Source of the DNA: Calothrix sp. 336/3
GTDB taxonomy: Bacteria; Cyanobacteriota; Cyanobacteriia; Cyanobacteriales; Nostocaceae
Assembly: GCF_000734895.2 (NCBI RefSeq)
Contig: NZ_CP011382.1
Coordinates: 970,700 to 1,034,699 of the forward strand
Reading direction: 5' to 3'
Length of the DNA stretch: 64,000 nucleotides
Shown: positions 19,261-27,605 of the stretch, piece after piece
How positions within the stretch are numbered: position 1 is the first letter of the stretch
Layout: the number at the start of each line of letters is the position of its first letter
Notes under the pieces: generated by a model
The model's database searches: none
What the model was told of the DNA's origin: nothing
Seen by the model: the letters and a program-made list of their open reading frames with translations, nothing else
Translations under genes and position numbers: made by a program

Positions 19261-19428
19261 CTTCTCCCCTTTTGCCCATTCGAGCGGCTGTAAGCTCAAT
19301 TGTCGCCTTTCATGTATCTTAGCGTAAGTTTGATTTCCATATCCTCAAGAAATCTCACAAGTTCCTCATATTTTCCATCTAGATTGAAAGTAGCAAGCTA
19401 AACATTCGTGGACAATTAGGTTTATGAG

Positions 19429-20517
19429 ATGGATATAATCAAAAAACGAAAAAGACTGGGCATTCTGACAAGTGGTGGAGATTGTCCGGGCTTAAATGCA
19501 GTAATTCGAGCGGTTGTTAACCATGGGATTTCGACCTATGATTGGGAAGTTTTAGGTATTCCCTATGCCACCAGAGGTTTATTAGAAAGAAAAGCCATTC
19601 CCCTATCACGACATGGTTTAGATTTACGGGGAATTGACCCATTATTAAATATGGGAGGAACAATTCTTGGGAGTATTAATAAAGGAAATACCCTCGATCG
19701 CATTGATGAGATTGTTGCCAGTTATCAAGATTTGCAGTTAGATGCTTTAATTGGTATCGGTGGAGATGGCAGTTTGGCGATATTAAATAAATTACGAACT
19801 GCTGGAAATTGGCAATTTATTGCGATTCCGAAAACCATCGATAACGATGTGGCATTAACAGATAGGGTTGTCGGATTTGATACTGCTGTGAATACAATTG
19901 TGGATGCATTGTACCGTCTGACATTTACCGCAGCCAGTCACGATCGCATCATGATTGTAGAAGTAATGGGGCGCAGTGCGGGACATTTGGCACTACATTC
20001 GGGAATCGCTGGTGGTGCAGATGTGATTTTAATTCCTGAAATTCCCTATACGATCGCGGGAGTATGCGAGCATTTAGCAGAATTACGCGACAAGTGGGGA
20101 AGAAGATTTGCGATCGCTGTGGTTGCGGAAGGGGTAAAAGTTGCTGAGGATTCATCTTTGTATCCATCATGTCAAACTCCTAGTTGTGGAATCGGACAAT
20201 ACATCGCCGAGGAAATCCGTAATTGTAGCCACAACGAACTCGATATTCGCGTTTCCGTGTTGGGACATATTCAACGTGGGGGGATACCTACAGCTTTAGA
20301 TCGCTTGGTGGCAACAGCTTTTGGCAAAACTGCCGTGGATTTGATTGCTGCTGGGGAAACAGGGAAAATGGTTGCCTGGAAAAATGGGCAAGTTGAGGCT
20401 GTTTCTTTAGATGCTGTTTTACTTGAAAGTCCGTTACATGTGGCTGCAAATTCTTCCTTGGTAGAAACTGCTCGTGCTTTGGGTATTTATATTGGCAATG
20501 GAGCAATCACATCGTAA
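19429..20517 (+). CDS. pfkA: 6-phosphofructokinase
   Basis: A 362-residue glycolytic enzyme that phosphorylates fructose 6-phosphate to the 1,6-bisphosphate. The N-terminal phosphate-binding loop reads LTSGGDCPGLNAVIRA. GIGGDGSLAIL has Gly at the position that separates ATP users (Gly) from pyrophosphate users (Asp). The catalytic loop is PKTIDNDVALTD, with Lys where E. coli PfkA has Gly. Later motifs are VEVMGRSAGHLAL and GHIQRGG. Gly plus Lys fits the ATP-dependent group with a pyrophosphate-type loop, as seen in actinobacterial enzymes. Length is normal for that group. A MITE has inserted directly after the stop, with its target duplication including the TAA. Confidence 0.94.
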   Translation: MDIIKKRKRLGILTSGGDCPGLNAVIRAVVNHGISTYDWEVLGIPYATRGLLERKAIPLSRHGLDLRGIDPLLNMGGTILGSINKGNTLDRIDEIVASYQDLQLDALIGIGGDGSLAILNKLRTAGNWQFIAIPKTIDNDVALTDRVVGFDTAVNTIVDALYRLTFTAASHDRIMIVEVMGRSAGHLALHSGIAGGADVILIPEIPYTIAGVCEHLAELRDKWGRRFAIAVVAEGVKVAEDSSLYPSCQTPSCGIGQYIAEEIRNCSHNELDIRVSVLGHIQRGGIPTALDRLVATAFGKTAVDLIAAGETGKMVAWKNGQVEAVSLDAVLLESPLHVAANSSLVETARALGIYIGNGAITS

Positions 20518-20518
20518 T

Positions 20519-20688
20519 CCCTCTTTTGTTACTACGAGGAGAGAAAAAGATAGTCCCTACTCTGAAAGCTAAACAAAATAATGGATTGTGTGATCGCATC
20601 CTAATTTTGTCATCTAAATCGACTTGTTGAAAATAGACGTAAAAATAGGGGTTTAAGATTATTATCTTCCTAAAGTAACAAAAGAGGG
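20519..20688 (+). mobile_element. 170-bp MITE, copy 1
   Basis: A non-coding element with perfect 15-base terminal inverted repeats (CCCTCTTTTGTTACT at the left end, its complement at the right). It is flanked by a 5-base direct duplication GTAAT (20514-20518 and 20689-20693). It is about 78% identical to copy 2, in the opposite orientation. No open frame is present, so a transposase elsewhere must have moved it. Confidence 0.9.
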
Positions 20689-20797
20689 GTAATACCATTT
20701 CACGAAAATCCCGAAACATATCCAAGCTCTAAAACCCTTGTCAAACCAGGATTTATTAATTACGAATTGCGAATTGCGAATTGTGAATTGGTATAAA

Positions 20798-20967
20798 CCC
20801 TCTTTTGTTACCTTGGGGAAAGAATAATCCGAAATTATTATATTTACGTCTTTTTTCAATAAAGGAATTTAAATGACAAAATTAAGACGCGACCGCACAA
20901 TTCATTATTTTGTTTAGTTTTCAGAGTAGAGATAGTATTTTTCTCTCCTCGTAGTAACAAAAGAGGG
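20798..20967 (-). mobile_element. 170-bp MITE, copy 2
   Basis: Same length and same termini (14-15-base inverted repeats CCCTCTTTTGTTAC) as copy 1, in the inverted orientation. It is flanked by its own 5-base duplication ATAAA (20793-20797 and 20968-20972). It ends 9 bases from the stop codon of the next minus-strand gene. The 109 bases between the two elements contain short GCGAATT reiterations. Confidence 0.9.
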
Positions 20968-20976
20968 ATAAATCCT

Positions 20977-21804
20977 TTAAGAAAATTTTGCACCTGCGAT
21001 CGCGCATCGGAAAAATTCACCATAGCGTTCGCTACCAAACCACCAACCCATGTGTAACTGCGATGGAATTCTCAACCCATTAAATTCTCTTTCTGCCAAA
21101 ATTTCCCCACCAAAGGGAATATAGGTATAGTGTCCGTCTTCTGTTTGGTTTCCCCATCGCGGAAATGATATTTTGAGGGGTTTCCCGCTAGAGTCAATAA
21201 CTAAAGTTAGGGTTATGGGTTCGTGATTGATGTGGAAATTTGCCTCGATAGTATTGTCATCAATTGCTTTCCAAGTAATATCCGGCAAAGTTAACAAAAC
21301 AGAAGGCAACCAAATTAATTCTCCAGCCAATCTACCAGTTGCCGATCGCATTGCATCGGGGCTAGAATCCCTGGCGATCGGTAACATACCCCAAAGCGCG
21401 AACTCAACTCCACCCTCCCCATTTTTGTAGTAATCCGCACCACTAAATTTAAGTAATCCCTCGCCAATATGAGCTTTCCAAACAAAACCATCTTTGGCAA
21501 GTATTTCCGACGCAACCATAGGAACCCATTTTTCTCCTAACTTAAAACTCCCTGCCATGTCTAGTTTTACAGAATTTGCCAGAGGTGTTCCCGGTGTAAT
21601 AGCGTGTAAAAAGTAGCGCTGTACGGGAGATGGTAGTTGGGAAATCACATCTGGGGAAAAGACAATACCTGTGGGTTGAGTTGCCAATGAGTTCCAAATA
21701 TTGTTAACTTCCCTGTTCCTTTTTGATTGTCGAAGAAGTAATATTACGTAGGCGATCGCAATTAAGCTGCTGATTCCCAAGAGTATTTTTACCAGCATAA
21801 TCAT
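20977..21804 (-). CDS. membrane-anchored conserved protein, DUF6544-like
   Basis: 275 residues with a single N-terminal membrane segment (about 3-24, VKILLGISSLIAIAYVILLL) and a soluble domain rich in beta strands. Recognisable stretches are SPVQRYFLHAITPGTPLANSV, AKDGFVWKAHIG and a C-terminal GWWFGSERYGEFFRC. I believe this is the DUF6544 family of unknown function, where the N-terminal LP.PVQRY motif recurs; this is from memory and moderately sure. No catalytic residues stand out. The 5' end overlaps the unrelated tail of a broken PIN gene by about 100 bases, which suggests the two were brought together by a deletion. Confidence 0.7.
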   Translation of the reverse strand: MIMLVKILLGISSLIAIAYVILLLRQSKRNREVNNIWNSLATQPTGIVFSPDVISQLPSPVQRYFLHAITPGTPLANSVKLDMAGSFKLGEKWVPMVASEILAKDGFVWKAHIGEGLLKFSGADYYKNGEGGVEFALWGMLPIARDSSPDAMRSATGRLAGELIWLPSVLLTLPDITWKAIDDNTIEANFHINHEPITLTLVIDSSGKPLKISFPRWGNQTEDGHYTYIPFGGEILAEREFNGLRIPSQLHMGWWFGSERYGEFFRCAIAGAKFS

Positions 21805-22024
21805 CTATCCAGGTTTGAGATGAATATTTACCTGCAATTTGGATGATAGAGGAATAATTTGAGGATATTGTGAGAGATGGATAGGGAGGTGCGATAGGTA
21901 GAACAACTACAGGCAGCACTAGTGGCTCATTCACACTTTGAGCAACAGCCAGCACCCGTTGATGATTGCGATCGCCCTGATCACTTAGCGCAAACAAAAA
22001 ACTGGTGTCGAGGATCGCTGTCAT
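21704..22024 (-). pseudogene. truncated PIN-domain (VapC-like) toxin
   Basis: The first 43 codons are a good PIN N-terminus (MTAILDTSFLFALSDQGDRNHQRV, then LVLPVVVLP). The conserved central Glu and C-terminal Asp region that should follow are missing. From about 21895 the frame continues for about 60 codons of unrelated sequence and overlaps the start of the DUF6544-like gene. A full PIN toxin has 125-145 residues, so this copy has probably lost nuclease activity. Its 4-base overlap with the antitoxin-like gene upstream is intact. Confidence 0.68.
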
Positions 22025-22296
22025 ACCGAGTTGCTTGGTTTGGAACTCCAGCCATACACAGGATCAATTTCATTACGGAGGATTTCTTCATCCCGCTCTG
22101 AAACATCCTGCTGACCAGAGTTACCTAAGCCTGCAACAGCTAGTAAAAAACTAGCAGATTGATTTTTGGAACCTCTATGTTGCGCCGATTTATAACGAAG
22201 ATAGTCGAGAAAGCTATCAAGTTCCACCAATGCCTGTTCAGGCAGAGCGCTGATTTTTTCGAGTAGCTGTTGTCGTTCTATCGTGGCTCTGTTCAT
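22021..22296 (-). CDS. antitoxin-like protein (DUF2281-type) paired with a broken PIN toxin
   Basis: 91 residues. The N-terminal helix QQLLEKISALPEQALVELDSFLDYLRYK is typical of small antitoxins of the DUF2281 kind, which open with a helix containing LP.E...E...FLDYL. A Ser/Gln-rich middle and a C-terminal tail ending NEIDPVYGWSS follow. It ends in a 4-base overlap with the truncated PIN gene. It may persist as an orphan antitoxin. There is no direct evidence for function. Confidence 0.65.
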   Translation of the reverse strand: MNRATIERQQLLEKISALPEQALVELDSFLDYLRYKSAQHRGSKNQSASFLLAVAGLGNSGQQDVSERDEEILRNEIDPVYGWSSKPSNSV

Positions 22297-22577
22297 CGCT
22301 AATTCCCGACACTAGATTTCCCCTATTCTATCCTGCATCTCAACTTAGGGCTAATAACAAAAAAAATGATGGGACAGGTTTATTCTGAACCGTGGTGGCA
22401 AGGCTATCTGTACATAATAATTAACAAATAAATAAGCCTTCAAATAGGAAATATCACATCTGTAATAGTTGATTTCCACAAAGCTTAAACAAAAATATTC
22501 AATTAGCCCTTTAATCCTTCCCAATCCCCAACCCAAAATCGTCTAAACTCAAACTATCCGCTAACTGCAAACATTCC

Positions 22578-24128
22578 ATGTCTCGCTGGTTCAATATTGC
22601 TGGTCCCTGCCAAGATGATATCCACTATATGCTACCTCCAACAACACGATTACCCGATTTAGAGGAGCTAATCAAACAGCGTAGCTATTTTGTCGTTCAC
22701 GCACCGCGACAAACAGGGAAAACAACGGCAATGCTAGCGTTAGCCAAACAGTTAACGGAAACTGGGCGCTACACAGCAGTCATGGTATCAGCAGAAGTGG
22801 GAAGTGCCTTTAATCATGACCCCAGTGCGGCAGAATTAGCAATTTTGGGAACTTGGCGCGATACAACTACTATCCGCTTACCGAGCAATTTACAACCAAC
22901 TGCTTGGGTTTATGAAGAACCAGGACAAAGAATTAGAGCTAGCTTACAGGCTTGGGCACAGGCTTCACCCCGTCCATTGGTAATATTTATCGATGAAATC
23001 GACTCGTTACAAGACGAAACCTTAATTTCAGTTTTACGCCAGTTACGAGATGGTTATCCCAATCGTCCAGAAAATTTTCCCTTGTCTGTGGGGTTAATTG
23101 GTTTACGAGATGTGCGCGATTATAAGGTGGCATCTGGTGGAAGCGAAAGGTTAAATACAGCCAGTCCTTTTAATATTAAAGTCAGTTCCATTACCCTGAG
23201 AAATTTTAATGCTGAGGAAGTCGAAGAATTATACCAGCAACATACTCAGGAAACGGGACAATTTTTCACTCCCGAAGCAACTGAAACAGCCTTTGATTTA
23301 ACCCAAGGACAACCTTGGTTAGTGAATGCTTTGGCTAAGGAAGTTGTGGAAAAACTTGTTAAAGATAGAAGTATTCCAATTACAAAAGAGCATATTTTAC
23401 AAGCCAAGGAAATCTTAATTGCCCGTCAAGATACCCATCTCGACTCCCTTGCAGAAAAACTCAGAGAAAAACGAGTTAAAGATATTATCGAACCCATATT
23501 ATCTGGACAAACATTAGGTGATACTCCTGCTGACGATCGCCAATATTTAATCGATTTGGGATTATTGCGACGTGATCCTGCTGGTGGACTGGTGATTTCT
23601 AACCCGATTTACCGCGAAGTCATTCCCCGTGTTTTAGTTCAAGGAACCCAAGACAGCTTACCCCACATTAGTCCCAGTTGGTTAACCCCATCGGGAGAGT
23701 TAAATAAAGAGGCTTTGCTGGAAGCTTTTATTCGATTTTGGCGACAGCATGGGGAACCATTGTTAGGTAGTGCTGTTTATCATGAAATCGCACCCCACAT
23801 AGTATTAATGGCTTTTTTACATCGTGTAGTTAACGGTGGTGGCACCTTGGAAAGGGAATATGCAATTGGTAGCGACAGAATGGATTTATGTTTGCGCTAC
23901 AAAAGCGTGACATTGGGAATCGAGTTAAAAGTGTGGCGTGAGAAAAAACGCGATCCCCAAACCGAAGGAATTGAGCAGTTAGAGTCCTATTTAGCACGTT
24001 TGGGTTTGAATGAAGGTTGGTTATTGATATTTGACAGACGTAAAAATGCCTTACCAATTGAAGAACGTTTGTCAACGGAAATTGTGAATACGGAAAATCA
24101 ACGCGCTATTACCGTTATTCGTGCGTGA
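22578..24128 (+). CDS. AAA-family ATPase with C-terminal PD-(D/E)XK-like domain
   Basis: 516 residues. An N-terminal ATPase has Walker A in HAPRQTGKTTAMLALA (about 40-55) and Walker B in PLVIFIDEIDSLQDE (about 135-150), with a sensor-like VGLIGLRDVRDY. A winged-helix-like middle follows (about 230-350, DLTQGQPWLVNALAKEV). The C-terminus (about 385-516) contains SDRMDLCLRYKSVTLGIELKVW, an Asp then Glu-x-Lys arrangement like the PD-(D/E)XK nuclease core. Proteins of this build are common and multi-copy in cyanobacteria and are usually annotated only as AAA-like. They may act on DNA or be remnants of mobile or defence systems. It stands alone, 280 bases from the PIN locus. Function is not known. 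Confidence 0.8.
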   Translation: MSRWFNIAGPCQDDIHYMLPPTTRLPDLEELIKQRSYFVVHAPRQTGKTTAMLALAKQLTETGRYTAVMVSAEVGSAFNHDPSAAELAILGTWRDTTTIRLPSNLQPTAWVYEEPGQRIRASLQAWAQASPRPLVIFIDEIDSLQDETLISVLRQLRDGYPNRPENFPLSVGLIGLRDVRDYKVASGGSERLNTASPFNIKVSSITLRNFNAEEVEELYQQHTQETGQFFTPEATETAFDLTQGQPWLVNALAKEVVEKLVKDRSIPITKEHILQAKEILIARQDTHLDSLAEKLREKRVKDIIEPILSGQTLGDTPADDRQYLIDLGLLRRDPAGGLVISNPIYREVIPRVLVQGTQDSLPHISPSWLTPSGELNKEALLEAFIRFWRQHGEPLLGSAVYHEIAPHIVLMAFLHRVVNGGGTLEREYAIGSDRMDLCLRYKSVTLGIELKVWREKKRDPQTEGIEQLESYLARLGLNEGWLLIFDRRKNALPIEERLSTEIVNTENQRAITVIRA

Positions 24129-24139
24129 GTATAAGTAAG

Positions 24140-24300
24140 TTGGTGAGAATAAACCTAACCCATATTTCTCACAAAACGGTAGGGGTGGGTTCACGAGTAT
24201 CTTGTGAATAATTGAAGCATATTTATAAATCCACCCTTACAGTCTCTAGACTTAGGTTTCATAAAGAGGCGTGAGAAATCGGGGGGGGTGGGGTATTTCT
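24140..24300. repeat. nested inverted repeats, possibly a degenerate MITE
   Basis: Three pairs of imperfect inverted segments lie here: ATAAACCTAA with TTAGGTTTCAT, ATTTCTCAC with GTGAGAAAT, and GTAGGGGTGGGTT with AATCCACCCTTAC. The spacer before hypB holds no gene. Confidence 0.5.
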
Positions 24301-24421
24301 GTAGCTCACGAAGTTAAAATCTGCTGTAACTGTTACGGCTCAACAAAAATCACCAATAACTTTGTGTTTAATTGTATTCATAAATTTACTTTCAACCTCA
24401 ATTTTATCGGAGATTTTTACT

Positions 24422-25276
24422 ATGTGTGTCACCTGTGGATGCTCAGATGATGGTGAAGTTACTGTAACAAATATAGATAATCATCATCACCACTCAATAC
24501 ATAACCATGACCATGAAAATTCCCACTCTCACACCCATGTATTAGAAGATGGTACGGTAATTACTCATCATCACCACTCTCACATCCCAGAAACTGCCCA
24601 AATACACGCTCAAGTACACAGTACAACCCTATCCTTAGAACAAGATATTCTCGCCAAAAATAACTTAATCGCAGCTGAAAATCGCGGCTGGTTTAAGGGA
24701 AGAAATATCCTTGCACTCAATTTGATGAGTTCTCCTGGTGCGGGCAAAACAACTTTATTAACTCATACGATTCAGGATTTGCAAAGTCATATTCCTATCA
24801 ATGTAATTGAAGGCGACCAAGAAACCTTAAATGATGCAGAAAAAATCAAAGCCACCGGTTGTAAAGTTGTCCAAATTAATACAGGTACAGGCTGTCATTT
24901 AGATGCATCAATGATAGAGAGAGGTCTAAAAGAATTACATCCTCCCCTAGATTCCGTAGTCATGATTGAAAATGTAGGTAATCTCGTTTGCCCAGCCCTC
25001 TTTGACTTAGGAGAAAATGCCAAAGTAGTGATTCTTTCTGTCACCGAAGGAGAAGATAAACCAATTAAGTATCCTCATATGTTTCGTGCTAGTCAGGTAA
25101 TGGTATTGACGAAAATTGATTTGCTTCCCTACGTACAATTTGATGTAGAAAAATGTATTGCCTATGCAAAACAAGTCAATCCCCAAATCCTAATTTTTCA
25201 GGTTTCTGCTGTCACAGGTGCAGGATTACAAAATTGGTATGACTGGATAGGAAATCAGGTTGCCAGGGGACAATAA
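24422..25276 (+). CDS. hypB: hydrogenase/urease nickel incorporation GTPase HypB
   Basis: About 284 residues from the ATG at 24422, which has a GGAG site 10 bases before it (a TTG at 24362 is less likely). The N-terminus MCVTCGCSDD carries the CxxCGC high-affinity nickel site. A His-rich nickel-storage stretch follows (about 20-60, with runs such as HHHHS and HHHHSH). The GTPase domain has P-loop MSSPGAGKTTLL, the second metal site around TGCHLDA, and a TKIDLL base-recognition motif. It delivers nickel to [NiFe]-hydrogenase during maturation. None of hypA, C, D, E or F, nor a hydrogenase gene, is in the window, so hypB is separated from its usual cluster. Confidence 0.95.
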   Translation: MCVTCGCSDDGEVTVTNIDNHHHHSIHNHDHENSHSHTHVLEDGTVITHHHHSHIPETAQIHAQVHSTTLSLEQDILAKNNLIAAENRGWFKGRNILALNLMSSPGAGKTTLLTHTIQDLQSHIPINVIEGDQETLNDAEKIKATGCKVVQINTGTGCHLDASMIERGLKELHPPLDSVVMIENVGNLVCPALFDLGENAKVVILSVTEGEDKPIKYPHMFRASQVMVLTKIDLLPYVQFDVEKCIAYAKQVNPQILIFQVSAVTGAGLQNWYDWIGNQVARGQ

Positions 25277-25445
25277 AAAATATTCCCAAATTGTGGCGAC
25301 AGCATCCTTAACCCTCTAGGGATGTCTATCCCATCAGATAGTGGGCAAAAATAGTGATTCAGCTATAATTTTATACCAGGACATGGATATCATCTGATAT
25401 GATTACCACTTCTGCTAATGGTTGAATCTGGAGGGGACATCTGAA

Positions 25446-26417
25446 ATGAACGGAACAATTTCTCAATTTATCGAAGAGAATTTTTTACATTTTAATGCCG
25501 CAGCACTAGTTGATGCTGCCAAAGCCTACAAGGTGCATCTTGAGGATAACGGTAAAATGATGATTACCCTGGCTGGAGCCATGAGTACAGCTGAATTGGG
25601 TATATCTTTAGCCGAAATGATTCGACAGGATAAGGTTGATATTATTTCTTGCACAGGGGCAAACCTGGAAGAAGATATCATGAATTTGGTAGCTCATAGC
25701 CATTACAAACGGGTTCCCCACTATCGAGACTTGAGTCCCGATGATGAGTGGCAACTCCTAGAGAATGGTTTTAATCGGGTGACTGATACTTGTATTCCAG
25801 AGGAAGAGGCTTTTCGCAGAATCCAAAAGCATATTTTCAAGCAGTGGAAAGAAGCTAATGATAGTGGGGAACGGTATTTTCCCCATGAATTTATGTATAA
25901 GATGCTGCTATCTGGCGAGATGGAGCAATATTATGAAATTAATCCGAAGAATAGCTGGATGTTAGCTGCTGCTGAGAAACAGTTGCCAATTGTTTGCCCC
26001 GGTTGGGAAGATTCAACCATGGGAAATATTTTTGCCTCATACTGTATCAAGAAAGAAATTCAACCCAGCACAATGAAGTCGGGGATTGAATATATGATGT
26101 GGCTTGCTGATTGGTATAAGCAGAATTCAATGGGTAGGGGAGTCGGATTTTTCCAAATTGGTGGAGGAATTGCCGGAGATTTCCCCATTTGTGTTGTCCC
26201 GATGATGTATCAAGATTTGGAAATGACTGATACTCCATTTTGGTCTTATTTTTGCCAAATTTCCGATTCTACTACGAGCTATGGTTCCTATTCTGGTGCA
26301 GTACCCAATGAGAAAATTACCTGGGGAAAATTAGATAAGACAACACCTCGTTTTGTTGTAGAATCTGACGCGAGTATCGTTGCTCCTTTGATGTTTGCTT
26401 ATATTCTTGGGCAATAA
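25446..26417 (+). CDS. deoxyhypusine synthase-family protein
   Basis: 323 residues. The ATG at 25446 is preferred because GGAGGGG lies about 9 bases upstream; a TTG at 25422 is possible. Family motifs are LAGAMSTAELGISLAEMI, DIISCTGANLEEDI (NAD-binding region), GFFQIGGGIAGDFPICVVP, YGSYSGAVPNEKITWGKL with the Lys that forms the enzyme-imine intermediate, and ESDASIVAPLMFAYIL. Bacteria lack eIF5A, so the natural substrate is not hypusine. Related bacterial proteins make homospermidine or similar polyamines from spermidine, and that is the likely role here. It lies 170 bases after hypB with its own leader, and no other polyamine gene is close. Confidence 0.88.
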   Translation: MNGTISQFIEENFLHFNAAALVDAAKAYKVHLEDNGKMMITLAGAMSTAELGISLAEMIRQDKVDIISCTGANLEEDIMNLVAHSHYKRVPHYRDLSPDDEWQLLENGFNRVTDTCIPEEEAFRRIQKHIFKQWKEANDSGERYFPHEFMYKMLLSGEMEQYYEINPKNSWMLAAAEKQLPIVCPGWEDSTMGNIFASYCIKKEIQPSTMKSGIEYMMWLADWYKQNSMGRGVGFFQIGGGIAGDFPICVVPMMYQDLEMTDTPFWSYFCQISDSTTSYGSYSGAVPNEKITWGKLDKTTPRFVVESDASIVAPLMFAYILGQ

Positions 26418-26561
26418 TTCTTATTTAAATGCTATCCGTGGCACCTTTCTCCTTACTAAGGGGAAAGGAAGAATTTTTATTGCATCTTCATACATAATTG
26501 CTACTACTGATTCCCCATTACTCATTACTTATTACTCATTACTGATTCCCCATTTCCTAAT

Positions 26562-26918
26562 ATGACTCCTGGTTTAGAAAAAATTAAGCAAGTCTTTGAG
26601 CAAAAATATGCAACTTTTGGTATCACTTTAGAGATTGAAAATTTACGTCTGGGAGAAGTGGGAGAAATTGATGAAGATAATGGATTTTTCATAACTTACA
26701 AATATGATATTGAGGATGGGGAAGAGTATTTAGACTTATTTGTTAGTCATCGTATGACTAATGATACCCTGCGAAGGATTTATGGGGATGGGAGAGAAGA
26801 GTTGCTAGGGTGTGTGATGGAGTTTTATGTAGCGAAGAATGAAGAGTCAAAACAAGCATATTATGCACATAATCGTCAGTTTTATGATTTAGTTAAGAGC
26901 AAAGGTTTGAGTCAGTGA
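26562..26918 (+). CDS. conserved hypothetical protein
   Basis: 118 residues, small and acidic, with alternating predicted strands and helices: MTPGLEKIKQVFEQKYATFGI, then IDEDNGFFITYKYDIEDGEEYLDLFVSHRMTN, and a basic C-terminus ending KSKGLSQ. No signal peptide, membrane segment or catalytic motif is visible. It is a plausible single-domain cytoplasmic protein of a family I do not recognise. Codon use resembles its neighbours. The ATG at 26562 is the only good start. It may be transcribed with the SRPBCC gene 80 bases downstream. Confidence 0.7.
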   Translation: MTPGLEKIKQVFEQKYATFGITLEIENLRLGEVGEIDEDNGFFITYKYDIEDGEEYLDLFVSHRMTNDTLRRIYGDGREELLGCVMEFYVAKNEESKQAYYAHNRQFYDLVKSKGLSQ

Positions 26919-26997
26919 GCATTTTGTTCTATAGTATGGGAATTCATATTGATATAGTTTGATACAACTTGCCAACAAACCAGCCATAAATTCCCCC

Positions 26998-27450
26998 ATG
27001 AAAAGCCAGGTTTTTGAACAATCAATTCAAATTAATGCTACAGCAACTACAGTTGAACGCTGTATCACAGACTTAAATTTAATGCATCGTTGGTTAAATC
27101 CAGCATTACGCTGTGAACCTGTGGGAGATTGGAATACAGATATTGGTGGAAAAAGTCGCTTTTTAATTCAAGTACCAATTCTGCAACCAACATTAAGTAG
27201 TACTGTTGTGGAAAGACAACCGGGGTTAGTGGTTTGGGAATTTACGGGTTATTTTCGTGGGCGCGATCGCTGGGAATGTCAACCACAAAATTCAGGTACT
27301 TTATTGATAAATCGTTTTGAATTTACCATTCCTAATTCTATCATCCGTTGGGGTTTTAAAACCTTTGCAGAGAAATGGACAAAGGAAGATATGCAGTCAC
27401 AACTTCGTCGTCTCAAACGAGTTGCAGAGGAAGTACAGTTGGGTTTTTAA
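26998..27450 (+). CDS. SRPBCC-family (polyketide cyclase-like) protein
   Basis: 150 residues from the ATG at 26998; the upstream TTG at 26959 would add an unlikely leader. The START/SRPBCC helix-grip pattern is visible: VFEQSIQINATATTVERCITDLNLMHRWLNP at the N-terminus, GGKSRFLIQVPI and VVERQPGLVVWEFTGYFRGRDRWECQP strands, and a long C-terminal helix (KEDMQSQLRRLKRVAEEV). These proteins hold a hydrophobic ligand in a cavity. The ligand is unknown and no catalytic residue can be named. Confidence 0.8.
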   Translation: MKSQVFEQSIQINATATTVERCITDLNLMHRWLNPALRCEPVGDWNTDIGGKSRFLIQVPILQPTLSSTVVERQPGLVVWEFTGYFRGRDRWECQPQNSGTLLINRFEFTIPNSIIRWGFKTFAEKWTKEDMQSQLRRLKRVAEEVQLGF

Positions 27451-27605
27451 GGAACGAAAAATATGCTTTTTCTGTCAAGTCTGAAGGTTTGAATTAGATT
27501 GCTGTGAAAATTTCATATACAAGAAAATTTGCAGAAAACCAATAAAGTAGATATTTAAGCTAGAATGGCAGTTTGAAAATTAACAGCTTGAATTATCGCA
27601 ACTAT

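Noticed and set aside
22351..22536. A 61-codon minus-strand open frame before the AAA-type gene
   Set aside because: It runs through AT-rich promoter sequence with no ribosome-binding site or recognisable domain.
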